Shown: in pieces, positions 34,012-42,838 of the stretch
Layout: every line of letters starts with the position of its first letter
Position numbering within the stretch: the first letter of the stretch is position 1
From: Anaerotruncus sp. G3(2012)
Lineage (GTDB): Bacteria; Bacillota; Clostridia; Oscillospirales; Ruminococcaceae
Length of the DNA: 64,000 bases
Reading direction: 5' to 3'
NCBI RefSeq assembly: GCF_000403395.2
Contig: NZ_KE159677.1
Location: forward strand, 97,230 to 161,229
Position numbers and translations under genes: made by a program
The notes under the pieces: generated by a model
Seen by the model: only the letters and a program-made list of their open reading frames with translations
Told to the model about the DNA's origin: nothing
The model's database searches: none

Positions 34012-34812
34012 ATGTTCTGTCACAAGTGCGGAGCGCAGATAGCCGAGGGAGCTGTCTTCTGCCATAAATGCGGTACGAAGGCGGTCTATGAGGAGGATGC
34101 TGCCCAACCCGCCGAGCAAGCTGTTGTCAGCGTAGCACCGGTAGCGGCTGCTCCAATGCGCTCTACCAACACAATGACCAATCAGGATAACTTCAAGGAG
34201 TTTGTGGACAACCACATTCAAGCAACCACTAAGTTTCGGTCGGCAGAGGATCTTCTGAAAAATAGTAAACCACAGATGTTCCTGTGGCTTTGCTTTGGTA
34301 TCCCTGCGGTCATAGGTCTTGTAGCAGGCGGTCCGGTAGGTTCCTTGCTATTTGGCCTTGTATTTGGACACACAGCTAGGTGGATAGCTGGTGGAATCAT
34401 TCGTAATAAGTACATCGCAGAAACTGTGGGGAGATTGAATGGGAAGATTGACATCAACGATCTGCTCCGGTTTCTAAATGAGTATTTGAACTATCTGTAT
34501 CCATATTTCCATGAAGGAAAGCTCAATGCAGGTGTTTTGAGGATTCCATTTGGCATAAAGCAGAAGAGTACAGCAATTATTCATGTGATACCTGATAAAG
34601 AAAGCGCCGGTGCCGATAGCTGGAAATATGTATTTGATGCAGAAAACGATCCAACTGTGCTTTCACGCATCATAGGAATTACTATTTTCTCAGTTATCCA
34701 AATTTACAGCCCAAAGCACACCTGTCTGTTTAAGACGGTTCCAATCTTGCAAGCGGCTATGGAATACTATTTGAAACAATACAGGGAGGGTACTAATCAT
34801 GTTTTGTCCTAA
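34012..34812 (+). CDS. Zinc-ribbon membrane protein
   Basis: 266 residues. An N-terminal zinc ribbon, FCHKCGAQIAEGAVFCHKCG, has the CxxC-x12-CxxC spacing. A hydrophobic region (about 105-140, LCFGIPAVIGLVAGG...) probably spans the membrane, followed by a domain rich in Tyr/Phe with no match I know. AGGAGG precedes the ATG at 34012. It overlaps the next gene, another zinc-ribbon membrane protein, by 14 bases; the two are one unit. Confidence 0.7.
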   Translation: MFCHKCGAQIAEGAVFCHKCGTKAVYEEDAAQPAEQAVVSVAPVAAAPMRSTNTMTNQDNFKEFVDNHIQATTKFRSAEDLLKNSKPQMFLWLCFGIPAVIGLVAGGPVGSLLFGLVFGHTARWIAGGIIRNKYIAETVGRLNGKIDINDLLRFLNEYLNYLYPYFHEGKLNAGVLRIPFGIKQKSTAIIHVIPDKESAGADSWKYVFDAENDPTVLSRIIGITIFSVIQIYSPKHTCLFKTVPILQAAMEYYLKQYREGTNHVLS

Positions 34813-36568
34813 ATGTGGTGCTAAAGTTCTTGATGGCGCAGAGTTTTGCCAGAAATGCGGTACTAAATTGGCTGCAAATACATCCACGTCTAACCTGACA
34901 GATTCACCACATCCAAAAAATAAGACTACGGTGGCTGATCCAAAGAGGAAGAAATCTAAAAAGCTGTTTATTATCCTTGGTGTAGTCCTTGCTTTCATTG
35001 TGATACTAATTGTAGCAAATGCTGATAATTTAGCAGAGAGAGGCGCGCAAGATCAAAAAGACGAAGAACATATAAAATCTCAGCAACAGGATTCCGCAAG
35101 TGTAAATCTTTCGGAAATTTACATAAACGAAGAAGAGGGGTTTTCTTTCAACTACCCAAGTGCATGGGTTCCTGTTAGCGAGGAGGAATATTCAAGTCGC
35201 TTCGGCAGCATCGAAGGTGAAGAATATCCCCTGGTTCTGCTTGCAAACGAAACTGACGATCTTCCAGAGGCAAATACCTACATCATGGTATCAAAAATCC
35301 CTGCAACGCAGGATGCCATAAATCATCTCTTTATAGATGACGAGCAGTTTGCGGCTACATTTGACAATGATGTTACTATTAAAAACACATTAACTGCTGA
35401 GATAGATGGCGTTGCGGCGAGAGAAATTACTTATCTAACTTCGGACGGGATTGGTTATCAGAGCTACTTCTATGCGATTGGAACTGCAATCTATCGGATT
35501 GATTTCAGTTGGAGGGGAGAAACATCTGGAAACAATCAAAGGTTTTTTGATGCAATCATAGACAGCTATAAGATTACTTCCCCCGAAACTGCCACTGTAA
35601 CTGATACCTCCGGCAAACTGCTCTGCAAAAATATATCAGTTGATGCAATTATGCAAATGACCGCAGATGAGGTTATTGCTACTTTTGGCGAACCTGAAAT
35701 ATATATCGAAAATGAAAGTATTGAATACGGTGCTGATGCTCCAGAATGGATGTATTTTGACATTTCTAGTGGAAACACAGTGTTTAGTTTCAGTGCTAAT
35801 TCAGAGGAATTTACGTTGAATGGGCAAGGTCTTAATTTGTATTTTGACGATCTCGTAAGCCTGCTTGGTAATGATTATAATAGCCTTGGGGGATCGGGAT
35901 ACGAGTGGATTATTGGAAATCTCTCTTATATTTTCTATATTCCTCCAGAGGACTATATTGCTTATAGCCTCGTGATTTCCAAGTTTGATACAGATGTCCC
36001 GGTTGATAACGATGCGCTTCTGGAACAAAATGAATACTACACCAACTCAGACTCTGAGTTATATGGCAGATGGAGATCCAGCGAAGGGAATTCTATTGAA
36101 CTCTCCGAAGGGGGTTCTGGCAGCATGAGCTTTTGCCTGTGGAGCCAAGATCAATTAGGGAAATGTGATTACATTTTGTGGCAGGCCAATAATGGACATC
36201 TAACATTGGAACCTCATTTCTCATATCAAATGAACTACGAATATATGCCAAAGTCGGAGAAAAATCCTCATGATTATATAGCCCTTCCAATTTGGGGGAA
36301 ATTCTACCGTGTAAAAGGGACTGAGGGTGACAGCATTGTTGGATCTTGGGCGATTGAGTCTGTCAATTCGGACCGCACTAGCCTTGGGCTTTATGAAGAT
36401 GGAACCGGATATTGGTATGGACACGATGCTTATTATTGGAATGCCACCGATACAAACCTTGAAATTTGCATAAGTCTTCAAACTGGATGCGATTACTATG
36501 TGGCTGGCGATATGCTTGAATTGTTTTTCTCTAATGGCAGTATGATCTTTACCAGAGTTGGAAGCTGA
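34799..36568 (+). CDS. Zinc-ribbon, single-span protein with PsbP/DcrB-like extracellular domain
   Basis: 589 residues. A cytoplasmic zinc ribbon FCPKCGAKVLDGAEFCQKCG (2-21) and a basic stretch precede one membrane segment (about 52-73, LFIILGVVLAFIVILIV). The exterior part has a region EEEGFSFNYPSAWVPVSEEEY like PsbP/DcrB lipoproteins (about 112-260), then repeated small domains ending with VGSWAIESVN...LGLYEDGTGYW, a lipocalin-like pattern. Low GC and codon use differ from the GC-rich genes around 37-43 kb. Function unknown. Confidence 0.7.
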   Translation: MFCPKCGAKVLDGAEFCQKCGTKLAANTSTSNLTDSPHPKNKTTVADPKRKKSKKLFIILGVVLAFIVILIVANADNLAERGAQDQKDEEHIKSQQQDSASVNLSEIYINEEEGFSFNYPSAWVPVSEEEYSSRFGSIEGEEYPLVLLANETDDLPEANTYIMVSKIPATQDAINHLFIDDEQFAATFDNDVTIKNTLTAEIDGVAAREITYLTSDGIGYQSYFYAIGTAIYRIDFSWRGETSGNNQRFFDAIIDSYKITSPETATVTDTSGKLLCKNISVDAIMQMTADEVIATFGEPEIYIENESIEYGADAPEWMYFDISSGNTVFSFSANSEEFTLNGQGLNLYFDDLVSLLGNDYNSLGGSGYEWIIGNLSYIFYIPPEDYIAYSLVISKFDTDVPVDNDALLEQNEYYTNSDSELYGRWRSSEGNSIELSEGGSGSMSFCLWSQDQLGKCDYILWQANNGHLTLEPHFSYQMNYEYMPKSEKNPHDYIALPIWGKFYRVKGTEGDSIVGSWAIESVNSDRTSLGLYEDGTGYWYGHDAYYWNATDTNLEICISLQTGCDYYVAGDMLELFFSNGSMIFTRVGS

Positions 36569-36586
36569 CAATTCACATTCACAAAT

Positions 36587-36614
36587 AAAAGGGGGGATGT
36601 GGTCGCCCCTTTTC
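36587..36614 (+). terminator. Terminator-like hairpin
   Basis: AAAAGGGG / CCCCTTTT stem downstream of the zinc-ribbon gene pair, followed by CCCTG, so the U-tract is only the four T of the stem. Confidence 0.45.
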
Positions 36615-36648
36615 CCTGCACGCAGCTTGTAGTGAGGAGATATAGCCA

Positions 36649-36834
36649 ATGAATACGAAGAATCTAACCCATTATGTGAACCCGCCATGCGCCAAGTGTC
36701 CGTACAAGCTGGGCTTGGTACATACGGTAGTCAATCCTTGTCCTCAGTGCAAGGAGAGCGGCTATCAGACGTTCGAGAGATTCCAGAAGCAAGCGTTGGG
36801 AGATAGCTCGACCTCTGAGCATGGGAAAAGGTAA
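36649..36834 (+). CDS. Small four-cysteine (zinc-binding) protein
   Basis: 61 residues with CAKCPY and CPQCKESGY, a CxxC pair spaced by 16 residues, suggesting a small zinc ribbon. GAGGAG lies before the ATG. No known family. It is followed by a terminator. Confidence 0.6.
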   Translation: MNTKNLTHYVNPPCAKCPYKLGLVHTVVNPCPQCKESGYQTFERFQKQALGDSSTSEHGKR

Positions 36835-36859
36835 AGCTGTAGAATTGGATACATGGTCA

Positions 36860-36890
36860 CAAGGACGCCTGTGTTGGGTGTCCTTGTTTT
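36860..36890 (+). terminator. Rho-independent terminator
   Basis: CAAGGAC-g-CC / GG-GTCCTTG-TTTT. Confidence 0.65.
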
Positions 36891-36959
36891 CATCGTATGG
36901 TGTTCGCCCTCAACGACATATTCTATCAATGACATCAATAGGAAATGGAGTGATCTGCA

Positions 36960-37088
36960 TTGTCCAAGAAAAAGATTCTCAAAGCAATCCTGCTCGCCCT
37001 CTCTGTCCTGCTGACGGCGGCACAGAGCACAGATGGAAAGGAGGAACCTGCGAAGTTCAACGATGACCCTGACACATACTCGGAATAG
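36960..37088 (+). CDS. Small signal-peptide-like protein
   Basis: 42 residues from a TTG start with GGAG nine bases upstream. The first half, MSKKKILKAILLALSVLLTA, is a basic stretch plus a hydrophobic core as in secretion signals or a single membrane anchor; the rest is acidic and polar. Stop overlaps the next terminator. Function unknown. Confidence 0.45.
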   Translation: MSKKKILKAILLALSVLLTAAQSTDGKEEPAKFNDDPDTYSE

Positions 37089-37121
37089 AGGGCTTCCCGT
37101 GTGGGAGGCCCTCTATTTCTC
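37087..37121 (+). terminator. Rho-independent terminator
   Basis: AGAGGGC-TTCCC / GGGA-GGCCCTCT followed by ATTTCTCT. Confidence 0.6.
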
Positions 37122-37164
37122 TGCCCAAATCAACAAAATCAAAACAAAATAGGAGGTAACTGTT

Positions 37165-38100
37165 ATGCCCGCTAATGTTGAAACTATGTTCTACGTCCGT
37201 GAAAAGCCCTGGCACGGCCTGGGTACTGAGGTGCAGGAGGCCCCTACCTCCGCTGACGCTCTGATCTACGCTGGCCTGGATTGGGAGGTCATTCAGAAGA
37301 ACGTCTACTCCGAGGATGGCTCCTTGATCGCAGGGTACAAAGTGAACACCCGCAGCACCGACAGCGCCGCCCTGGGTATCGTCAGTGACCGCTACAAGGT
37401 GGTGCAGAACGAGGACGCTTTCCAGTTCACCGATGATCTGCTGGGGGCTGGTGTGACCTACGAGACGGCGGGAGCGTTGCAGGGTGGCCGCAAGGTCTGG
37501 ATGCTGGCCCGTATGCCTCACCGCTACATCATCGCCGGGGACGAGATCGCCCCCTATCTGGTGGTGATGAACTCCCACGATGGTAGCAGCGGTATCAAGG
37601 TTGCCATGACCCCCATCCGTGTTGTCTGCCAGAATACCCTTAACCTGGCTTTGGACAGTGCCAAGCGCATCTGGACCACCAAGCACACCGAGAACGTCAT
37701 GCTCCGTGTCCACGAGGCCGAGGAAACCCTGGGACTGGCTGAGAAATACATGGGTGAGCTGGGCCGTGGCATTGATACCCTGTCCAGGATCAGGCTGACC
37801 GATAAGACGGTCATGGACTTCATGAATGAGTTCTTCCCCGTCACCCTGGATATGCCCGATGTGCAGCGCAAGAACAATCTTCGTCTGTTGGAGGACATGA
37901 AGCGGCGGTACTGGGAGGCTCCCGATCTCTCCAACGTAGGAAAGAACGGCTACCGCTTCGTCAATGCCATCAGCGACTTTGCCACCCATGCCGATCCCAT
38001 CCGCAAGACCAGGAACTACAACGAGAACCTGTTCCTCCGCACTGTCGAGGGCAATCCCATGATCGACAAGGCGTACAAGATGGCACTGGCGGCGGCGTGA
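37165..38100 (+). CDS. DUF932 phage/plasmid-like protein
   Basis: 311 residues of the DUF932 / TIGR03299 family: MFYVREKPWHGLGTEV, LGIVSDRYKVVQNEDAFQF and GSSGIKVAMTPIRVVCQNTLN are its fixed motifs. The family is found in phages and plasmids near recombination genes; its biochemistry is unknown. It starts a run of GC-rich genes and is followed, after a terminator-like hairpin, by a YqaJ-type nuclease. Confidence 0.9.
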   Translation: MPANVETMFYVREKPWHGLGTEVQEAPTSADALIYAGLDWEVIQKNVYSEDGSLIAGYKVNTRSTDSAALGIVSDRYKVVQNEDAFQFTDDLLGAGVTYETAGALQGGRKVWMLARMPHRYIIAGDEIAPYLVVMNSHDGSSGIKVAMTPIRVVCQNTLNLALDSAKRIWTTKHTENVMLRVHEAEETLGLAEKYMGELGRGIDTLSRIRLTDKTVMDFMNEFFPVTLDMPDVQRKNNLRLLEDMKRRYWEAPDLSNVGKNGYRFVNAISDFATHADPIRKTRNYNENLFLRTVEGNPMIDKAYKMALAAA

Positions 38101-38116
38101 TGTTCTATGGCAAATA

Positions 38117-38152
38117 GGGAGCGCATGGCTACAGGCTGTGCGCTCCTTATTC
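38117..38152 (+). terminator. Terminator-like hairpin
   Basis: GGGAGCGCA / TGTGCGCTCC followed by TTATTCTATTT. Confidence 0.6.
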
Positions 38153-38178
38153 TATTTCAATGAAAGTGAGGTTATCAT

Positions 38179-39123
38179 ATGCCTGCAAAAGTATTGGTAT
38201 CTACCGAGAATATGCCCTATGCTGACTGGTTGGAGTACCGCAAGCAGGGCATCGGAGGTTCGGACGCTTCTGTAGTCTGCGGTATCAACCGCTATAAGTC
38301 CCCTGTGGAGCTGTGGCTGGATAAGACGGGCCAGCTCCCGCCCCAGGAAGCCGGAGAAGCTGCCTACTGGGGGACGCAGTTGGAGCCGTTCGTCCGGGCC
38401 GAGTTCACCAAGCGCACCGGAATTGAGGTCAGCTATAAGAGTGAACTGCTCCAGAGCGAGGAGCATCCCTTCATGCTGGCGAACCTGGATGGCATCTGTG
38501 AAGTCCCGGATGTTGGCACTTGTATCTTCGAGGCCAAGACTGCCTCCGCTTACAAGGCTGGGGAGTGGGAAGATACCATCCCGGACGAGTACATGCTTCA
38601 GGTACAGCACTACATGGCCGTCACTGGTTATGCCGGAACCTACATTGCGGTGCTGATCGGCGGCAACACGTTCAAATGGCGGTTTGTGGAGCGTGACGAG
38701 GAATTGATTTCTATGCTCATTGAGCTGGAAGCGGCCTTCTGGAACCATGTCCAGGACTGTACGCCCCCGCCGCTGGATGGCTCCGATGCCTCTGCCAAGT
38801 TCCTTGCTGACCGCTTCCATGACAGCATTCCCAAGTCCCACATCACTTTGCCCGACACTGCCGCTGATCTGCTGGCCCAGTATGATGAAGCCTGTGAGCA
38901 GTTGGAGATCGTCACCGAGCGGAAGCAGAAGGCCGAGAATCTTCTGAAGGAGATGATGGGCGAGAATGAGGTTGGGACTACTGGTGATCGGATTGTCACC
39001 TGGAAGAGCGTGTCCCAGGAGCGGCTTGACAGCAAGACCTTGAAGGCCGAGCATCCCGCTCTCTATAAGAAGTACGCCAATAAGTCATCCTACCGCCGCT
39101 TTACGATCAAGGCGGCGAGTTAA
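38179..39123 (+). CDS. YqaJ-type viral recombinase / exonuclease
   Basis: 314 residues of the PD-(D/E)XK lambda-exonuclease family. YADWLEYRKQGIGGSDASVVCGINRYKSPVELWLDKTG is the YqaJ entry motif; ANLDGIC..TCIFEAKTAS supplies the catalytic D..ExK, and QVQHYMAVTGY follows. It should resect double-strand ends for single-strand annealing. No RecT is recognisable next to it; the following gene may take that place. Confidence 0.9.
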   Translation: MPAKVLVSTENMPYADWLEYRKQGIGGSDASVVCGINRYKSPVELWLDKTGQLPPQEAGEAAYWGTQLEPFVRAEFTKRTGIEVSYKSELLQSEEHPFMLANLDGICEVPDVGTCIFEAKTASAYKAGEWEDTIPDEYMLQVQHYMAVTGYAGTYIAVLIGGNTFKWRFVERDEELISMLIELEAAFWNHVQDCTPPPLDGSDASAKFLADRFHDSIPKSHITLPDTAADLLAQYDEACEQLEIVTERKQKAENLLKEMMGENEVGTTGDRIVTWKSVSQERLDSKTLKAEHPALYKKYANKSSYRRFTIKAAS

Positions 39124-39139
39124 ATTTGGGAGGTTCATT

Positions 39140-39928
39140 ATGGATAATACGAAACTGAAAGGCCGCATGAGCGGCAAGGTGCAGGAGTTGCAGCAGCCTG
39201 CCGGAAATCAGACCATCACCGTTACCTCTGCGCCGGAAACCTCTCTGGCCCAGGTGGATTCCACCTATCTGGCCCTGACCAACAACGCCCTTGACATCAT
39301 CCGGGCCAACTTGAAGAGCCAGCCGTTGACGCTGGATCTCTTCGACATCGTGAAGTCGCCCTCCGGCGGTTCCACCGTGTTTGAGGTTCCGGGGTTGGCG
39401 GGGAACGAGGCCGCCATGGAGCTGACGGGCATTGTGCTGGACTACACTACTCCCAGGGCCTATTGGGATACCCCTGATCCGGTGGAGGGTACGCCGCCTG
39501 TCTGCATGAGCCAGAACAGCATCATCTCCCACGATGGGAAAGCCTGTGCGCACTGCCCTTACAACGACTTCGGCTCCAAGGATGGCGACAGCAACGCCAA
39601 GGCGTGTAAGGAATCGGTGCTTCTGTTCCTCCTGCGGCCCAACAGCATCATTCCCCTGCTGGTTCGGGTTCCCGTGACCAGCAAGCCCAGGTTCTTGAAA
39701 TACTCCACCCGGCTGCTGAGTACCCTGACGCCGATCTCCAGTGTGGTCACGAAGATCACTTTGGAGAAGGCCACCAGCAAGCAGGGTAAGCCCTACGCCC
39801 TGTTCAACTTCCAGACGGTCAGCACTCTCAGCCCAGAGGAAGCGGCCCAGGCAAAGGCGTTCGGGCAGCAGTTCATGGAGATCGTGAACGCTGCCCAGAT
39901 GGTGCCGGAGCTGGCGCAGGCCAGCTAA
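39140..39928 (+). CDS. Unrecognised 262-residue protein beside the YqaJ nuclease
   Basis: No domain I can name. It has a CMSQNSI..CAHCPYNDFGS..CKES cysteine group around residues 120-155 that could bind zinc, and a beta-rich C-terminal half. It starts 17 bases after yqaJ. In many phages the exonuclease neighbour is an annealing or single-strand-binding protein; that role is inference from position only. Confidence 0.6.
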   Translation: MDNTKLKGRMSGKVQELQQPAGNQTITVTSAPETSLAQVDSTYLALTNNALDIIRANLKSQPLTLDLFDIVKSPSGGSTVFEVPGLAGNEAAMELTGIVLDYTTPRAYWDTPDPVEGTPPVCMSQNSIISHDGKACAHCPYNDFGSKDGDSNAKACKESVLLFLLRPNSIIPLLVRVPVTSKPRFLKYSTRLLSTLTPISSVVTKITLEKATSKQGKPYALFNFQTVSTLSPEEAAQAKAFGQQFMEIVNAAQMVPELAQAS

Positions 39929-39947
39929 GATAAGATGCGCTACGATG

Positions 39948-39983
39948 GCCCGGTGTCCCTGCCTTGCGGCAGGGATGCCGGGC
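39948..39983 (+). terminator. Intergenic hairpin, possible attenuator
   Basis: GCCCGG-tg-TCCCTGCC-ttgc-GGCAGGGA-tg-CCGGGC followed by TATTTACTTTT, between two co-directed genes. Confidence 0.5.
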
Positions 39984-40006
39984 TATTTACTTTTGGAGGA
40001 ATCACT

Positions 40007-40549
40007 ATGAACTATAGCGAACTGAAACGGGTCTTCCGGGAGCTGAAAGCTACCTCTCCCAGGGATGATCTGACGGCGCACATCATCTTCACGGAGGACA
40101 GCTTTGCCACACAGTATCCGTTGTTGAGCCGTACCTATCGTTTCAACAGCGACAACAAAGGGTTCCGTCCTCGTATGTTCAGCAACTCTATCTTTGCCTA
40201 CTGCCTGGATAAGACCTCCGATCAGGGTGTCCGGCTGGACTGGTACATGGCTGAGGAAGGGAATCCTGGCGGCTGGAAGGTAGAGGACTGCTACATCCTA
40301 GAGCAGATGCGGGATGTGGCAGCTATTCCCAACCTGACCAGCACAGAGCAGGGTGACGGGACTGTCTGCTACTTCTTCGGTGACACCTGTATCCGGGTCC
40401 ATGAATCCTACGAGGGTGGAAAGGTTCACCTGGAGCCTGTGCGAGGGGATCAGACCGCTTGCGGTGAGTGGGTAGAGCTGTCTGTTGACCGGGTATACGG
40501 CTACTGTACCCTGCTGGAACGGCATCTGAATAGAAAGGAAGGGCGTTGA
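40007..40549 (+). CDS. Unrecognised 180-residue protein
   Basis: ATG at 40007 preceded by GGAGG. Mixed alpha/beta, no membrane segment, several scattered Cys. No family recognised. It is followed after two bases by the next small gene and belongs to a long run of short, tightly packed element genes. Confidence 0.6.
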   Translation: MNYSELKRVFRELKATSPRDDLTAHIIFTEDSFATQYPLLSRTYRFNSDNKGFRPRMFSNSIFAYCLDKTSDQGVRLDWYMAEEGNPGGWKVEDCYILEQMRDVAAIPNLTSTEQGDGTVCYFFGDTCIRVHESYEGGKVHLEPVRGDQTACGEWVELSVDRVYGYCTLLERHLNRKEGR

Positions 40550-40551
40550 AC

Positions 40552-40752
40552 ATGAAGATTGGCGATTCTGTTTATACGCCCCGGTTCTGCACAGTTCGGA
40601 TTACCGCTGTCTTTACTACAGAGGCGGAGGCCCGTGCTGCCGGGTACTGCGAACCGACCTACTACAAGGGCGATCACATTATCCTTGGGAAATCCCTGGA
40701 TATGTACCACATGGAGTTCGCCGCTGTCCCCAAGGGAGCGAGCCATGAGTAG
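40552..40752 (+). CDS. Small element protein (66 residues)
   Basis: Begins MKIGDSVYTPRFCTVRITAVF. The GDxVYTP opening recurs in small phage/plasmid proteins of unknown function. It starts two bases after the previous stop and overlaps the next gene by eight bases, implying translational coupling. Confidence 0.55.
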   Translation: MKIGDSVYTPRFCTVRITAVFTTEAEARAAGYCEPTYYKGDHIILGKSLDMYHMEFAAVPKGASHE

Positions 40753-40963
40753 AAAACATAAAAAGGTACACGGCAGGCCCACGCTCAAGAGGTTCTGTGA
40801 TCCTGGCGTTTGCGACTGCTGCCAGTACATCGGCGAGGGTGATTTCCTGTGTGATAAGCACATGGAACTCGTAGTCTCTGACTGGGAGCCAACTGAATCC
40901 TACCTGATGTGCCAGAACCAGGACAAAGCTGCTGGAGGTGGTGCAGATGGAAAAGAAACTTAA
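40745..40963 (+). CDS. Small cysteine-rich protein (72 residues)
   Basis: RFCDPGVCDCCQYIGEGDFLC is a compact Cys cluster, followed by CDKHMELVV, likely zinc binding. Basic N-terminus. Overlaps genes on both sides. No family recognised. Confidence 0.5.
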   Translation: MSRKHKKVHGRPTLKRFCDPGVCDCCQYIGEGDFLCDKHMELVVSDWEPTESYLMCQNQDKAAGGGADGKET

Positions 40964-41150
40964 AATCTGGCGTGTCAATTCAAAGTTCCTTGGCCTGGTC
41001 ATAGACTTCCGTACTCCGTCGGGCCTCTTTCTGACGAAAGAAGGCCGTAAATGGGTGGCGGTGGACAACACCACCGGGGACGCATGGACAGAGGAATTTC
41101 CCCGGAAGCGTCAGGCCATCCGCTGGCTGCGGGGGAAATTTGAGATATAG
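40947..41150 (+). CDS. Small element protein (67 residues)
   Basis: MEKKLKIWRVNSKFLGLVIDFRTP start with GGAGG eight bases upstream. Basic, beta-rich, with a C-terminal helix QAIRWLRGKFE. No known function; overlaps the preceding gene by 17 bases. Confidence 0.5.
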   Translation: MEKKLKIWRVNSKFLGLVIDFRTPSGLFLTKEGRKWVAVDNTTGDAWTEEFPRKRQAIRWLRGKFEI

Positions 41151-41165
41151 AAGGAAGGTGTTACT

Positions 41166-41540
41166 ATGCGTGTCTTAGTAGTTGAACCGGAGCGCAGACC
41201 GGAAGTGCGGGAAATTGATGATTCCCTGAAAGTCATGCAGGAGATCGTAGGGGGCTTGATTCAGCCTATCTATCCTTTCGATGATCCCGTTGCGCTGGTT
41301 TGCAATGATGAGGGTAAGCTGATGAACCTACCGGCGAATCGGGGGTTGCGGGATAAGGATGGACAGTTCTACGACATTGTGTCCGGGACCTTCTTCCTGT
41401 GCGGTGCTCCCGCTGACAGTGACCACTTCACCAGTTTGACCCCCGAGCAGATCGAGCAGTATCAGGAACGGTTCTGCACTCCGGAAATGTTTTGGGGTAT
41501 GGATGGCCGTATCGTTTGCCTGCCGCTGGAAGTTGATTGA
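41166..41540 (+). CDS. DUF3846 protein
   Basis: 124 residues: MRVLVVEPERRPEVREIDDS, then IQPIYPFDDPVALVCNDEGKLMNLPANR, the characteristic DUF3846 core, often near antirestriction-type genes in clostridial mobile elements. Function unknown. GAAGG precedes the ATG, and the stop precedes the BRCT gene by 11 bases. Confidence 0.8.
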   Translation: MRVLVVEPERRPEVREIDDSLKVMQEIVGGLIQPIYPFDDPVALVCNDEGKLMNLPANRGLRDKDGQFYDIVSGTFFLCGAPADSDHFTSLTPEQIEQYQERFCTPEMFWGMDGRIVCLPLEVD

Positions 41541-41551
41541 GAGGTGGGAAC

Positions 41552-41791
41552 ATGAATCCTGATAACCCTTTCATCGGGAAGTCCATAGCGGTCACGGGTA
41601 AGCTGGACAACTACACCCGTGATGGTATCAAAGCTCGGTTGCTGGAACTGGGAGCCAAGCCCGTATCCAAGGTGAGTGGGAGAACGGATTACCTGATCCT
41701 GGGAACGAGGCCCGGCAATAAGCTGGTCAAGGCTCTGGCCCTGGAAATCACCGTCCTGTCTGAGCAGGAATTTGAGCGTATGAACAGTTAG
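41552..41791 (+). CDS. Stand-alone BRCT-domain protein
   Basis: 79 residues that are almost only a BRCT domain, like the C-terminus of bacterial DNA ligase LigA: FIGKSIAVTGKLDNYTRDGIKARLLELGAKPVSKVSGRTDYLILG. BRCT modules bind DNA ends or other repair proteins. GAGGTGGGAAC precedes the ATG. Single BRCT proteins occur in phages and plasmids. Confidence 0.85.
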   Translation: MNPDNPFIGKSIAVTGKLDNYTRDGIKARLLELGAKPVSKVSGRTDYLILGTRPGNKLVKALALEITVLSEQEFERMNS

Positions 41792-41844
41792 CGGAGCGGC
41801 GGGGTGGATTGCCCCGCTGCTTCTTTATAGGAGGTCATCCAGAT

Positions 41845-42222
41845 ATGAGGGACATATCTGCGAAACGTGCTGTCGAGCTGAGGTGGCCCGAGGTCAGCGG
41901 CATTGTAGCAAAAGAAATCAAGGAAGTCCTAGGGCTTCAAGTCCAGTGCAGGGCCAATGTGGTAGACGGCTCATTTTGGGATGTGACATTTATAAACTGC
42001 CGTCTCCCCCTTCCGAAGCTCTGCCAGCTCTTGCAGGCTACACAGGCCGCACCGGAGGACTGGGAAGATGCTCTGCCTGATGAGGGTGGCACAGATGTCG
42101 GCGGCATTGGAATCGTGCTGGCTGAGAAATTGATCGCCCGACACCTGCATCTCACCTGGGAACACCATTTGATTACTGCGGACAGTTTATGGCTGGTCGG
42201 GGTGGCAGACATCCCCTGCTGA
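41845..42222 (+). CDS. Unrecognised 125-residue protein
   Basis: AGGAGG lies before the ATG at 41845. Soluble, with LRWPEVSGIVAKEIKEVLG and a PEDWEDALPDEGG acidic loop. No family recognised. Part of the same run of small genes. Confidence 0.5.
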   Translation: MRDISAKRAVELRWPEVSGIVAKEIKEVLGLQVQCRANVVDGSFWDVTFINCRLPLPKLCQLLQATQAAPEDWEDALPDEGGTDVGGIGIVLAEKLIARHLHLTWEHHLITADSLWLVGVADIPC

Positions 42223-42270
42223 GAATTATCCCATGTATCAATAAAAACCATCATGAAGGAGTTGAGAAGA

Positions 42271-42777
42271 ATGAGGGCTTTGCGGCCTATGACACAGGAA
42301 GAACGGGACTTTGCGGAGCAGCACCACAACCTGGTGATCGACTTTCTCCGTTACAGGCGTCTCCCGATGGACGAGTTCTATGATGTCGTGATCTTCGGCT
42401 ATCTCTCCGCTGTGCAGCAGTACATCCGTAACCCCCCAATGGGGGTGAACTTCAAAGCTATGGCGTTCCGGGCCATGAAGGACGCCGTTCTCCGGGAAGG
42501 TGAATATCATTCCCGTGCCAAGCGTTGCGGCGTCACCGTAGGGCTGGATGATGTTGAACTTACAGACCCCAGGCAGGATACCGAGCGGCGGGTTGAGGGC
42601 AAGGCCCTTCTGGAACAGGTGGTGAACGTGGCTACTCCGAGAGAGGCCAGGATCATCAACCTTCTGATTGATGGCTTTACTCTCCATGAAGTGGCACGGC
42701 TCCTGAAGATACCAAAGGGTGCTGCTGTAAACTGCATGGAGGACTTCTGCTGCCGGGCCAGAGTTGCCATTGGCTGA
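42271..42777 (+). CDS. Sigma-70-like (ECF-type) protein
   Basis: 168 residues with a region-2-like half (LVIDFLRYRRLPMDEFYDVVIFGYLSAVQQYIRNPP, then FKAMAFRAMKDAVLREGEYHSR) and a region-4-like half (LLEQVVNVATPREARIINLLIDGFTLHEVARLLKIPKGAA). AAGGAG lies before the ATG at 42271. Small phage/plasmid sigma-like factors of this type drive element genes. Its target promoters are unknown. Confidence 0.75.
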   Translation: MRALRPMTQEERDFAEQHHNLVIDFLRYRRLPMDEFYDVVIFGYLSAVQQYIRNPPMGVNFKAMAFRAMKDAVLREGEYHSRAKRCGVTVGLDDVELTDPRQDTERRVEGKALLEQVVNVATPREARIINLLIDGFTLHEVARLLKIPKGAAVNCMEDFCCRARVAIG

Positions 42778-42838
42778 AATCAAGGCTGGGGCCGGTGGTT
42801 ATCGGTTCCAGCCAATTACTATTTTATGGAGGTGGAGC

